Below, one piece after another: positions 47,801 to 54,211 of a DNA stretch of 64,000 nucleotides. Each line of letters opens with the position of its first letter. Position 1 is the first letter of the stretch. Source of the stretch: an uncultured Bacteroidota bacterium (lineage in GTDB: Bacteria > Bacteroidota > Bacteroidia > Flavobacteriales > Flavobacteriaceae); NCBI GenBank assembly GCA_903824755.1, contig CAIJXW010000094.1:1-64000 (forward strand). Direction: 5' to 3'. The notes below the pieces were generated by a model. It worked only from the letters and a program-made list of their open reading frames with translations, did no database searches and had not been told where the DNA came from. The position numbers and the translations under genes were made by a program.

Positions 47801-48263
47801 ATTTATAGGTCACATACGGATTTTCCATATCTACCCAATATCCCATTTTTTCGGTCAAATCATTCCACACATCGGTATAGCGCATGACGGTTTTCTTGCA
47901 CGCCTCGTTATATTGTTCGATAGAAATTGTTTTTCCTATGTCTTCTTTGGTGATGCCTAATTCTTTTTCGGTGCCAAGTTCTATGGGCAATCCGTGTGTG
48001 TCCCACCCTGCTTTTCGCTTCACTTGGAAGCCTTTTTGGGTTTTATATCTACAAAAAATATCTTTTATAGCACGTGCCATCACATGGTGAATTCCGGGCA
48101 ATCCATTTGCCGAAGGTGGTCCTTCAAAAAAAACGAATGGCTTGTTGCCTTCACGAGTGGTGATGCTCTTGTCGAATATATTTTTTTCTTTCCAAAAAGC
48201 CAACACTTCTGACGCCACAGTTGGCAAGTCAAGTCCCTTGTATTCAGTAAATTTAGTACTCAT
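44862..48263 (-). CDS. ileS: Isoleucyl-tRNA synthetase (long, class-2 type)
   Basis: Charges tRNA-Ile. 1133 aa. HIGH-type motif PPSANGLPGIHH (about residues 49-60), editing CP1 domain (TAPTFGADDARV), KMSKR motif (about 683) and C-terminal anticodon domain. Length above 1100, the class-II style around KMSKRLGNAVDPF and the lack of a C-terminal CxxC zinc site point to the eukaryote-like IleS2 group, which is associated with natural mupirocin tolerance. First gene of the ileS-dksA unit. Confidence 0.96.
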   Translation of the reverse strand: MSTKFTEYKGLDLPTVASEVLAFWKEKNIFDKSITTREGNKPFVFFEGPPSANGLPGIHHVMARAIKDIFCRYKTQKGFQVKRKAGWDTHGLPIELGTEKELGITKEDIGKTISIEQYNEACKKTVMRYTDVWNDLTEKMGYWVDMENPYVTYKSKYMESVWWILKQIYNKDLMYKGYTIQPYSPKAGTGLSSHEVNQPGSYRDITDTTVVAQFKAKPETLPSFLQELGDIHILAWTTTPWTLPSNTALTVGPKIDYVLVQTFNQYTFEPANVILAKNLVAKQFTKGFFETNEASDFENYKPNDKQIPFQVIAECKGADLVGIQYEQLMQFALPYQNPENAFRIIAGDFVTTEDGTGIVHTAPTFGADDARVAKEAVPEVPPMLVLDENDNPVPLVNLQGKFIEGLGNYSGKYVKNEYYNDGQTPDRSVDVEIAIQLKEENKAFKVEKYVHSYPHCWRTDKPILYYPLDSWFIEITKVRDRMFDLNETINWKPKATGEGRFGNWLKNANDWNLSRSRYWGIPLPIWRTEDGTEEILIGSVEELYNEIEKSIASGFQKENPFKGFEIGNMSEANYDLVDLHKNVVDEITLVSASGKPMKREADLIDVWFDSGAMPYAQWHYPFENKENIDENKDFPADFIAEGVDQTRGWFYTLHAIGTLVFDKVAYKNVVSNGLVLDKNGQKMSKRLGNAVDPFTTLSEYGPDATRWYMIANANPWDNLKFDLEGIAEVRRKFFGTLYNTYSFFSLYANIDGFVYAEAEIPVSERPEIDQWIISELNTLIKSVDGYYADYEPTKAARAISEFVQENLSNWYVRLCRRRFWKGEYGQDKIAAYQTLYTCLLTVSKLSAPIAPFFMEKLYRDLTLATQSENFESVHLATFPEYVENFVDKSLESKMQKAQTISSLVLSLRKKEMIKVRQPLQKIMIPVLDDNQRKEIEAVSELIKAEVNVKEIELLDDASGILVKQIKPNFKTLGPRFGTSMGLISKQIQNFSQEQIAALERDQTIETTIDGKSITLSLEDVEITSQDIEGWLVANAGNITVALDITISETLKKEGIARELVNRIQNLRKDSGFEVTDKIIVYLQKDGIIEEAIKSNEQYIKEETLTKELVLQDTIENGTEIVFDEVKTKILISK

Positions 48264-48382
48264 TTTATCCTTTGCTTAAATCGATTTGCGAAAGTAATAA
48301 ATTTATGTCGAAAGTCGAAAGTCAAAGCTCGAAAGTTATGATTGTGAGGGTTATTTTGTTGGTTTTTGGGATATTCTTGTTT

Positions 48383-48406
48383 GGGGTTTTGTGAATCCGA
48401 AAAAAA
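48383..48406. repeat. 24-bp direct repeat, left copy
   Basis: Begins GGGGTTTTGTGAATCCGAAA and ends in A; identical over 24 bp to 51133-51156. The two copies bracket the restriction-modification genes. Confidence 0.9.
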
Positions 48407-48477
48407 TGAGTTGAAAAATTGTTGTTTTAAATTTTTTTGTGATTATTTTAGTAAGGTCAGGGTAAGTTTTAAATTTT

Positions 48478-48514
48478 GCCTAGAACACGCAATTTTTGCA
48501 AACTGCTGTTACTT
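48478..48514 (-). repeat. 3' element of the restriction gene, attC-like (copy A)
   Basis: On the minus strand it reads AAGTAACAGCAGTTTGCAAA and then AATTGCG…CTAGGC, starting 10 bp after the REase stop codon. It can be aligned with the element after the HEPN gene (52520-52556): TAACAGCmGTTT…AATTGCG in both. Confidence 0.6.
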
Positions 48515-48524
48515 TATGTCCTTA

Positions 48525-49664
48525 TTACTCGGTTTCGTTATTAAATTCCGTAAATGTGTTCGTTTTCATAATGTCTATTTTATAATCTCCAACTTCATTT
48601 TTAATAATAATTACACTGTCAAAACCTAATTTATCTAACTTTTCCATTGTTGCAAATTCGCCTTCTTTGAGTTGTAAAACTTTTCTCAACAACCAATCAG
48701 ACAATGCTTTATTTGGATTTGTCATTAATGCCTTTCTTCCTTGTTGACAAAGACTTGCACTAAACATTTCTCCTGTTGGAATTTGCAAATTAAAATCTTG
48801 GTCTTTTTCGGGAAAGAAATTTGGATATTTTTTGTGCAATTCCGCAGGAATTGGAATATAAATTTCTCCAAAATCTCTTTTCCTTCCGTTTGCATTCCAT
48901 TGATTTAAACCGCTACGCTCAAAAATAAATTTCTCTTTTTTCTGAATTCCATAAAGTGGTAAAATAATATAATTTTCACCTTTAACAAGTTTATCAGTTG
49001 CAGATTTTAGGGTTTTATTTTCCTCGAATAATTCAAGTAATAACGAATACGGGTCTTCAATTATATCAATTGGTAATCTATAAGCATTTTGCGGAATTAT
49101 AAACTTTCTAAAAAGCGTACTTTTAGAATAGTTAAATAAGTAAAAATTGTTTCCGTCTTCAAATTGTAAACTTGATTTATTGTCTTTAACTGAATGAATA
49201 TTAGCAACATCGATAATGTTGTAATCAGTTTCATATAATAATAATTCTTTTTCTTTTCGGGCAACAATATGATAAAGTGAATTTTCAATGTCGTAAACAC
49301 GATTAGCTAAATTTATTCTATCGTTCCTAAATTCTCCAAGTTTCAAAGCTAATTTTTTACCTTTAAAATTACTCAAAGTTTTAGCTAAAGAGTTAAATTC
49401 TGCAACTTTCTCCGTGCTTGAATTCCCATTACAAATAAATGTTTTCAAACCAACACCAACAGAATTATAGTTTGCATCAAAAGCCGTGTCAGAACGTGAT
49501 AAATTTCCGGCATCAAAACTTCTGCAAAAAATATTTTCGGCAACACGATAATTTATGAAAGGGACAGAACTTTCACTAAATAACCCCGAAAGCTTTGAAA
49601 CTGCTGAAAGCAGTTTCAAATAATTTCCGTTTTTTTCTATGTCAATTTCAGCAAACGATTTCAT
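48525..49664 (-). CDS. Putative type II restriction endonuclease
   Basis: 379 aa from the ATG at 49664, which overlaps the methyltransferase stop as ATGA. An upstream in-frame start at 49688 would only lengthen the overlap. By position and pairing it is the cognate nuclease of the adjacent cytosine methyltransferase. Noticeable segments are PFINYRVAENIFCRSFDAGN, NLSRSDTAFDANYNSVGVGLK, GEFRNDRINLANRVYDIENS and GEIYIPIPAELHKKYPNFFP. The DANYNSVGVGLKTF segment could be the D…(G)xK half of a nuclease core. I think of the NgoFVII-like family but cannot confirm it. Confidence 0.7.
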   Translation of the reverse strand: MKSFAEIDIEKNGNYLKLLSAVSKLSGLFSESSVPFINYRVAENIFCRSFDAGNLSRSDTAFDANYNSVGVGLKTFICNGNSSTEKVAEFNSLAKTLSNFKGKKLALKLGEFRNDRINLANRVYDIENSLYHIVARKEKELLLYETDYNIIDVANIHSVKDNKSSLQFEDGNNFYLFNYSKSTLFRKFIIPQNAYRLPIDIIEDPYSLLLELFEENKTLKSATDKLVKGENYIILPLYGIQKKEKFIFERSGLNQWNANGRKRDFGEIYIPIPAELHKKYPNFFPEKDQDFNLQIPTGEMFSASLCQQGRKALMTNPNKALSDWLLRKVLQLKEGEFATMEKLDKLGFDSVIIIKNEVGDYKIDIMKTNTFTEFNNETE

Positions 49665-50884
49665 AAAACATTTATAATTTCGTTGCAAATTCTCTCAATT
49701 AATGTTGTTGTTACAGAATTTCCTGCTTGCATATATAATTTGCTATTCGCCAGGTTTGGCAAAATATAATTTTCTGGAAAACCTTGAAATAAAAAGCATT
49801 CTTTCGGAGTAAGTTTTCTAATCCCGTAATCGTCTTTTATTAATGGAACATTATGTCCACCTGTTCCCATATTTGCTGTTAAAGTTGGGCAAACATTGCT
49901 TTTGTTTTCTCTTGCGTAAACTCTACGCCATTGATAAACAGTGTCTTTTGAAACCATTGCTTTTTCCAATTCAGGATAATATTGATGGTCTTTTTGATAG
50001 TATAAATTGTCCGCTTGTTTTCCTTTTTCTAAAATATCATGAATAGTTTTTGTCAATTTAATTTCCGAAGGAAATTTAAAATCAGCATAATTATCTACTT
50101 GATTTGGGTCAAATGCAATAATAAAAATTCTTTCACGATTTTGCGGAATATTTGCGTGTGTCATTGAGTTCAAAATTTTTGTAAAAACTTTGTAACCTAA
50201 TTTATCTTCTAAAACTGAAATAATAGTTTTAAATGTATTTCCGTTGTCATGAGAAACTAAATTTTTTACATTTTCTAAAAACACAACTTTCGGTTTGTGT
50301 TTTACAACGATTTGCTCAATATCAAAAAACAATGTCCCTCTTGTATCAGCGAAACCTTTTTGGTTTCCTGCAATTGAAAACGCTTGACAAGGAAAACCTG
50401 CACACAAAACGTCAAATTCTTGCGGAATATAATTTTTTACACGTTTTTTTGTAATGTCGCCAAAAGGAATTTCACCAAAGTTTTCTCTGTAAGTTTTTTG
50501 AGCTGCTGTTTCCCATTCGCTAGTAAAAACACACTTTCCGCCAACATTTTGCATAGCTAATCTAAATCCTCCAATTCCTGCAAAAAGGTCAATAAACTTA
50601 AAAGTATAATTATTTGGCGTTGGAAACGGCACGTTTTCAACTTCAAAAAGAAGTTGCTGTAAAGCATCTTTTGCTACAATATTTACTTGTTCTTCAACTT
50701 GTTTATATTGAACAAAGTTGTTTAAAACTTTTACAGCATCTTTTTTATAATGCTTTGAAACTCCGTTACGATAGTTGTGTAAATAGTGAGTAATTAATGC
50801 TTTGTCGTATGGCTCAACAAGTTTTATTTGATAGTTTTTCCCATCAAATTCTTCAATACTTATTTTCTCTTTAACTGCTATCAA
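49661..50884 (-). CDS. dcm: DNA (cytosine-5) methyltransferase
   Basis: Type II modification enzyme, 407 aa. Motif I FIDLFAGIGGFRLA (Asp99), IV CAGFPCQAFS (nucleophile Cys166), VI FLENVKN, VIII QNRERIF (248-254), X AGNSVTTTLIERI. The target-recognition region is short (about 275-340: YPELEKAMVSKDTVYQWRR, PTLTANMGTGGHNVP). An N-terminal extension of about 95 residues (…YRNGVSKHYKKDAVKVLNNF…) is not part of the catalytic fold. It comes first in the operon, so the host is methylated before the nuclease is made. The target site cannot be read from sequence by eye. Confidence 0.92.
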   Translation of the reverse strand: MIAVKEKISIEEFDGKNYQIKLVEPYDKALITHYLHNYRNGVSKHYKKDAVKVLNNFVQYKQVEEQVNIVAKDALQQLLFEVENVPFPTPNNYTFKFIDLFAGIGGFRLAMQNVGGKCVFTSEWETAAQKTYRENFGEIPFGDITKKRVKNYIPQEFDVLCAGFPCQAFSIAGNQKGFADTRGTLFFDIEQIVVKHKPKVVFLENVKNLVSHDNGNTFKTIISVLEDKLGYKVFTKILNSMTHANIPQNRERIFIIAFDPNQVDNYADFKFPSEIKLTKTIHDILEKGKQADNLYYQKDHQYYPELEKAMVSKDTVYQWRRVYARENKSNVCPTLTANMGTGGHNVPLIKDDYGIRKLTPKECFLFQGFPENYILPNLANSKLYMQAGNSVTTTLIERICNEIINVL

Positions 50885-50950
50885 TTTACTTTTATTTATC
50901 TTTTTAGCAAAATTACAATTTAATTATTAAAATTCGTAAATAAAATATTT

Positions 50951-51136
50951 CCCCGCTGCGCAAAGTCTCCCGACTTTGAGCTTCAACTAACTAGTTTGCT
51001 TTTCAAATATAATCAATCTCATTTCTTTTTAATAAAATCTACACTATTTTTAATATGTTTTTTGTATTTCATAGCTCAAAGTCGGGAGACTTTGTGCGGC
51101 ACATTGGTCTTAATTAGAACACTTTGCGGAGCGGGG
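50951..51136. repeat. 186-bp nested inverted-repeat element (MITE-like)
   Basis: Outer arms CCCCGCTGCGCAAAGT (50951-50966) and ACTTTGCGGAGCGGGG (51121-51136) are inverted with one mismatch. Inner arms 50962-50981 and 51074-51093 are perfect over 20 bp (AAAGTCTCCCGACTTTGAGC). No ORF lies inside. The right outer arm overlaps the right direct repeat by 4 bp. Confidence 0.8.
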
Positions 51137-51156
51137 TTTTGTGAATCCGAAAAAAA
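51133..51156. repeat. 24-bp direct repeat, right copy
   Basis: Identical to 48383-48406. It lies 13 bp past the stop codon of the amidohydrolase gene. Confidence 0.9.
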
Positions 51157-51168
51157 CCCAACCGAAAA

Positions 51169-52419
51169 TTATTTTAATGTTTTCAATAATTCTTTTTGAG
51201 AATATACATTTCCTTGCAAAATAATGGTTTCTATTGATGACAAATTGCTCATGTTTTCTAGTGGATTTTTGTTCAAAATGATTAAATCCGCATCTTTGTT
51301 TACCTCAACACTTCCCCATTTATTTTGTTCGTTAAAAAATTGTGCTGGTGTTAATGTTGCCGATTTTAATATCGTATAATTATCAATTCCTAACTTTGCC
51401 CAAAACAGCATTTCATCATACATCGAAAATCCACTCAACTGAAAAATCCCCGAGGCATCACTTCCTACAAGTAGCTTTCCTTCATTTTCATAGAGTTTCT
51501 TGAACGCCGCCTTTTGGTTTTCAAATGTTGTTTTATAGTTTTCTCCCGATTCTAAAAATTTCTTCTCTCCGTCTTTATCGATTTTTGCACGTAATTCTTT
51601 CTCCCATTTTTCTAGGTATGATTTTGGGGCTTTTTGATACGTTAGTCTATTTCTATATTCGTTCGGATATTGATAACTAAAAGCGGTAACAAAATAATCA
51701 AACGTGGGGCAGTTATAGACGTTATTTTCTTTTGTTAGTTGGATATTTTGGTCTAATTTATCTTTGTTTTGTTCTTTTGAATACGCCGAGAAATGTTCTA
51801 TGCTTTTAAGCCCAGATTGCAATACTTTTTCCATCGAAATCCCTGACGGATAATGTCCGCAAACGATTATTTTTTCTTGATTGGCTCGTTTCATTAATTC
51901 GTCAAATGTATTTTCGTCTTTTACAGAAAACAGCTTTATGAAACCTAATTTATTTTTCTTGACATCGGCAAATATACTGTCCAATTGATTGATGGTGTTT
52001 TTTCTACTGAAAATATAACTAAAATGTATTGATGGTTTTATTTTTTGGTTCAAACTATTTTTCAATTCTCCTTGATTTTCATCAGAATTCATAATTCTAA
52101 TTTGGGTTACCCCTGCCGAAACATTCAATAAAAACTGGGTGTCTAGATTTTGTTTCTCGTGAAGATGAACGTGCATATCGGCAAGTCCTGGCATTAGATA
52201 TTTGTTTTTTGCATTTATTATTCGCTCTGTTTTGTCTAGAGTCAATTTGTCAAAATCATCAATTTGTATGATTTTGCCATTTTCAATCAAAACGCTTTTT
52301 TTGTTAAGCACTTTGTTTTCATTTATTGGAATAATATTTACGTTTTTCACCACTATTCGTTGCCCAAAACTTGCCGTAAACACTAACAGGCTCAATAATA
52401 GTATTATCTTGTTTTTCAT
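51169..52419 (-). CDS. Secreted amidohydrolase (imidazolonepropionase-like)
   Basis: Metal-dependent hydrolase of the amidohydrolase superfamily. From the ATG at 52419 the protein is 416 aa and starts with signal peptide MKNKIILLLSLLVFTASFGQ; the frame is open 22 codons upstream, but that would bury the signal peptide. Metal sites: GLADMHVHLHE (HxH), CGHYPSG, IEHFSAYS and VGSDASG. A carboxylysine Lys is plausible in GFIKLFSVKD. Typical C-terminal strand WGSVEVNKDADLIILNKNP. Substrate is unknown; prolidase-like or cyclic amide substrates are possible. It lies between the restriction genes and the HEPN module, with no operon partner. Confidence 0.88.
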   Translation of the reverse strand: MKNKIILLLSLLVFTASFGQRIVVKNVNIIPINENKVLNKKSVLIENGKIIQIDDFDKLTLDKTERIINAKNKYLMPGLADMHVHLHEKQNLDTQFLLNVSAGVTQIRIMNSDENQGELKNSLNQKIKPSIHFSYIFSRKNTINQLDSIFADVKKNKLGFIKLFSVKDENTFDELMKRANQEKIIVCGHYPSGISMEKVLQSGLKSIEHFSAYSKEQNKDKLDQNIQLTKENNVYNCPTFDYFVTAFSYQYPNEYRNRLTYQKAPKSYLEKWEKELRAKIDKDGEKKFLESGENYKTTFENQKAAFKKLYENEGKLLVGSDASGIFQLSGFSMYDEMLFWAKLGIDNYTILKSATLTPAQFFNEQNKWGSVEVNKDADLIILNKNPLENMSNLSSIETIILQGNVYSQKELLKTLK

Positions 52420-52519
52420 TTTTAGGTATTTGTTGATTGTTTTTAGTTGCTTTTTTTTGGAAGCTAAATGCTTATTCAGGAACACTGACTTTGCAAGTGC
52501 GAAACAAGGTTTTCATTAA

Positions 52520-52556
52520 GTCTAATGCCCGCAATTTCTTGAAACGGCTGTTAGTG
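52520..52556 (-). repeat. 3' element of the HEPN gene, attC-like (copy B)
   Basis: On the minus strand CACTAACAGCCGTTTCAAGA then AATTGCGGGCATTAGAC, beginning 8 bp after the HEPN stop codon. CTAA and TTAG at its ends and GCC/GGC inside can pair into an imperfect hairpin. Related to 48478-48514. Confidence 0.6.
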
Positions 52557-52569
52557 GCAGTTATTTATA
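52550..52569 (+). repeat. 20-bp inverted repeat bounding the HEPN/DUF5343 module (distal end)
   Basis: GTTAGTGGCAGTTATTTATA on the plus strand. Its inverted counterpart is at 53783-53802, with 17 of 20 positions identical. Confidence 0.65.
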
Positions 52570-53149
52570 GTCCTATAACTCTATTCCAATCTGCTATATA
52601 CATATAAACTCTTTGATATTCCGACGGCAGTAATGTTCTGTTGTGAGCAATAAAATTTCTTACCTTCTCTAATTCTTCCATTCTTTGTTTTAACCAATGC
52701 TGGGATGGGATTAGATTACTAAAATATGACCATTTCTCTATAATTATTGAAGTCAACATTCCAAAGTCAATAAAGCCTAAAAGGTCACTTTTTTCCCCTT
52801 CAAGCCAAGAATCTTTAAGAGCGGTTTCTTGCCTTCCTTCTGCATGAGTTTTCATTTTCGGCGGTAGTTTGGACCACCAATCAGCACCATCATTTTCGGT
52901 CAATGTTTCCCTAATATATTCTCTTATTTCATTTTCAAAACAATGAAGTACCGCATACAACCTAGCCATTTCTAATGCATTATTTCTTCTCACGATGCTA
53001 AAAGGAGCAATTGATTCGGATAGCAACTGTTCTTCTGCTTGTGTTGAACTTGCACCAATTTGAATTCCAGCTTTTTGAAATTTTGTGGCTTCAGATTCAA
53101 ACATAAGTCCTCTAAAAAAGAAGTCTCGGATATCTTTTTTCTTATTCAA
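52565..53149 (-). CDS. HEPN domain protein (Swt1-like)
   Basis: 194-aa mostly helical protein. The segment VRNFIAHNR (R164…H169) is the Rx4H motif of HEPN nucleases, set in the last third as usual, followed by LLPSEYQRVY. The middle helices EMARLYAVLHCFENEIREYI and the WW at 91-92 fit the Swt1-type HEPN group, as I remember it. HEPN proteins are commonly RNases in toxin-antitoxin and defence systems. The start is a TTG whose codon overlaps the end of the DUF5343 frame (ATTGAATAA); an ATG at 53104 is an alternative but would drop the conserved-looking DIRDFFFRGL. It is translationally coupled to the gene before it. Confidence 0.75.
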   Translation of the reverse strand: MNKKKDIRDFFFRGLMFESEATKFQKAGIQIGASSTQAEEQLLSESIAPFSIVRRNNALEMARLYAVLHCFENEIREYIRETLTENDGADWWSKLPPKMKTHAEGRQETALKDSWLEGEKSDLLGFIDFGMLTSIIIEKWSYFSNLIPSQHWLKQRMEELEKVRNFIAHNRTLLPSEYQRVYMYIADWNRVIGL

Positions 53150-53291
53150 TTAGATGGTCTTTTAAAGATTTAAAAATAGCATTATAAACTTCAACATCTT
53201 TAGTTGCCGGTAAGTGAATTTGGATGTTGTAATGAAGACCGACAGAAGCATTCGATTTATTTCTAACAGATGATACTACAGTTTCTATTTC
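53142..53291 (-). pseudogene. C-terminal part of the DUF5343 gene behind an in-frame stop
   Basis: After the TAA at 53292 the same frame stays open for 49 codons and reads LHYNIQIHLPATKDVEVYNA and then IFKSLKDHLIE before its own TAA at 53142. This is the typical C-terminal segment of DUF5343 proteins, so the gene is interrupted by a single nonsense codon, with no frameshift. No internal start codon could express the tail alone. Confidence 0.8.
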
Positions 53292-53765
53292 TTATTTTGC
53301 ATCATTTGTTTCTATTGGGGCTTTAGGTGTTTTCGTTTTAGTTCCTCCATCCAAGTCAGCTAAATCAAGTAATGCATAAAACGTTTTGCTCATTAAACTA
53401 GCGACTGTATCACTTACGTTATGATAACTTTTAAACTTACCTTCAACAAGAGCTTTGTCTGATGTAGTAGGTTTTGATTTAATCAAAAATATATCTGAAT
53501 ATGCTTCTTTTATAGCTTCTCCCATTATTGTTTTAGATGCTGAATGACTCCTATAATCGTGATATCTTGGAGTTGGACTTCCATCTGCGGTTAAGAATCC
53601 AAGTGCTTTTAAAATTGGTAAAAAAGCTCTATGATTATTTGATTTATAACCAAAATCTTTAATCATTTGTAATGAGAATTTATCTGGAGCTTGAGCGTCT
53701 CTTAACTTTCCAAAAAAATCTGGTAGAAGTTTAAATTCTTGCGTGTATGTTGTTGGTAATGCCAT
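53292..53765 (-). CDS. DUF5343 domain protein, prematurely terminated
   Basis: 157 aa from the ATG at 53765 (MALPTTYTQEF). The frame is open 11 codons upstream, but that is a Lys-rich, leader-like stretch. Conserved DUF5343 features: FKLLPDFFGKLRDAQAPDKF, LQMIKDFGYKSNNHRAFLPI, LKALGFLTADGSPTPRYHDY, MGEAIKEAYSDIF. The first 75 residues look like a winged-helix DNA-binding fold. It is followed by an in-frame stop and a 49-codon tail that ends at the HEPN start. Intact, the protein would have 207 aa. Function unknown; the arrangement suggests a regulator or antitoxin for the HEPN protein. Confidence 0.8.
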   Translation of the reverse strand: MALPTTYTQEFKLLPDFFGKLRDAQAPDKFSLQMIKDFGYKSNNHRAFLPILKALGFLTADGSPTPRYHDYRSHSASKTIMGEAIKEAYSDIFLIKSKPTTSDKALVEGKFKSYHNVSDTVASLMSKTFYALLDLADLDGGTKTKTPKAPIETNDAK

Positions 53766-53782
53766 ATTTTCTTTTTTATGTT

Positions 53783-53802
53783 TATTTATAATTGCCACTA
53801 AC
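53783..53802 (-). repeat. 20-bp inverted repeat bounding the HEPN/DUF5343 module (proximal end)
   Basis: On the minus strand GTTAGTGGCAATTATAAATA, 17 of 20 identical to the plus-strand sequence at 52550. It lies 17 bp upstream of the DUF5343 ATG. Confidence 0.65.
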
Positions 53803-53813
53803 TATTCGCTAAC

Positions 53814-53828
53814 CTCTACAAAGTAGAG
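53814..53828. promoter_or_regulatory. Palindrome CTCTACAAAGTAGAG upstream of DUF5343
   Basis: Perfect inverted repeat CTCTAC-AAA-GTAGAG, 48 bp before the DUF5343 start; a candidate operator or leader hairpin. Confidence 0.5.
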
Positions 53829-53836
53829 CCTATCTC

Positions 53837-53848
53837 CCCAAATTTGGG
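53837..53848. promoter_or_regulatory. Palindrome CCCAAATTTGGG upstream of DUF5343
   Basis: Perfect 12-bp palindrome, extended by TCT…AGA after one mismatch, 8 bp from the previous palindrome. Two such sites in front of a module with a DNA-binding-like first protein suggest autoregulation. Confidence 0.5.
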
Positions 53849-54211
53849 TAGATTGACGAAGGTTTGTTTCGCGTTTTTTCTTCTAATAAATAATTGGGGA
53901 TATTGGATATGGTGTCGGCATATACTTTATTCTAATTGTTTACTACTGCAACAAATGTAACTACAAATAGTACCAATAGATTTTTTTAAAGTGTTAAATT
54001 TTCAAAATAGCCTCTATCGCAACATTTCTCTTATCAGGAGTGGTTTCAGGAGGTTTTTTTGGGATATTTTAGAGCTAAAAACACTTGCCATTGTGAGAAG
54101 GAACGACAAAGCAATCGCATCTCGTTTGTAGATGTTTTCAAAAGTTTGCTTCGCTCCACTGCGTTCCGCTTGCAATAATAAACTAAAAGAGGACTGGACT
54201 CTCCTAAAAAT
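53849..54211. other. Long intergenic stretch between the HEPN module and recO
   Basis: No credible ORF on either strand. It contains a possible -7 box TACATTTG on the minus strand (53959-53952) for the DUF5343 gene and a degenerate copy of the ATTGCGAGGAACGAAGCAATC repeat (54089-54118). The rest is AT-rich sequence without recognisable structure. Confidence 0.6.
54089..54118 (+). repeat. Degenerate ATTGCGAGGAACGAAGCAATC repeat
   Basis: Reads CATTGTGAGAAGGAACGACA then AAGCAATCGC, a form of the short repeat common between genes in many bacteria, with small insertions. A second copy is at 62022-62047. Confidence 0.6.

Noticed and set aside
48306-48336. GTCGAAAGTC-type short repeats upstream of ileS as a T-box
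   Set aside because: No specifier-loop or antiterminator structure; T-boxes are not typical of this phylum.
52420-52485. 22-codon N-terminal extension of the amidohydrolase
   Set aside because: It would put Lys-rich residues before a clear signal peptide; start set at 52419.
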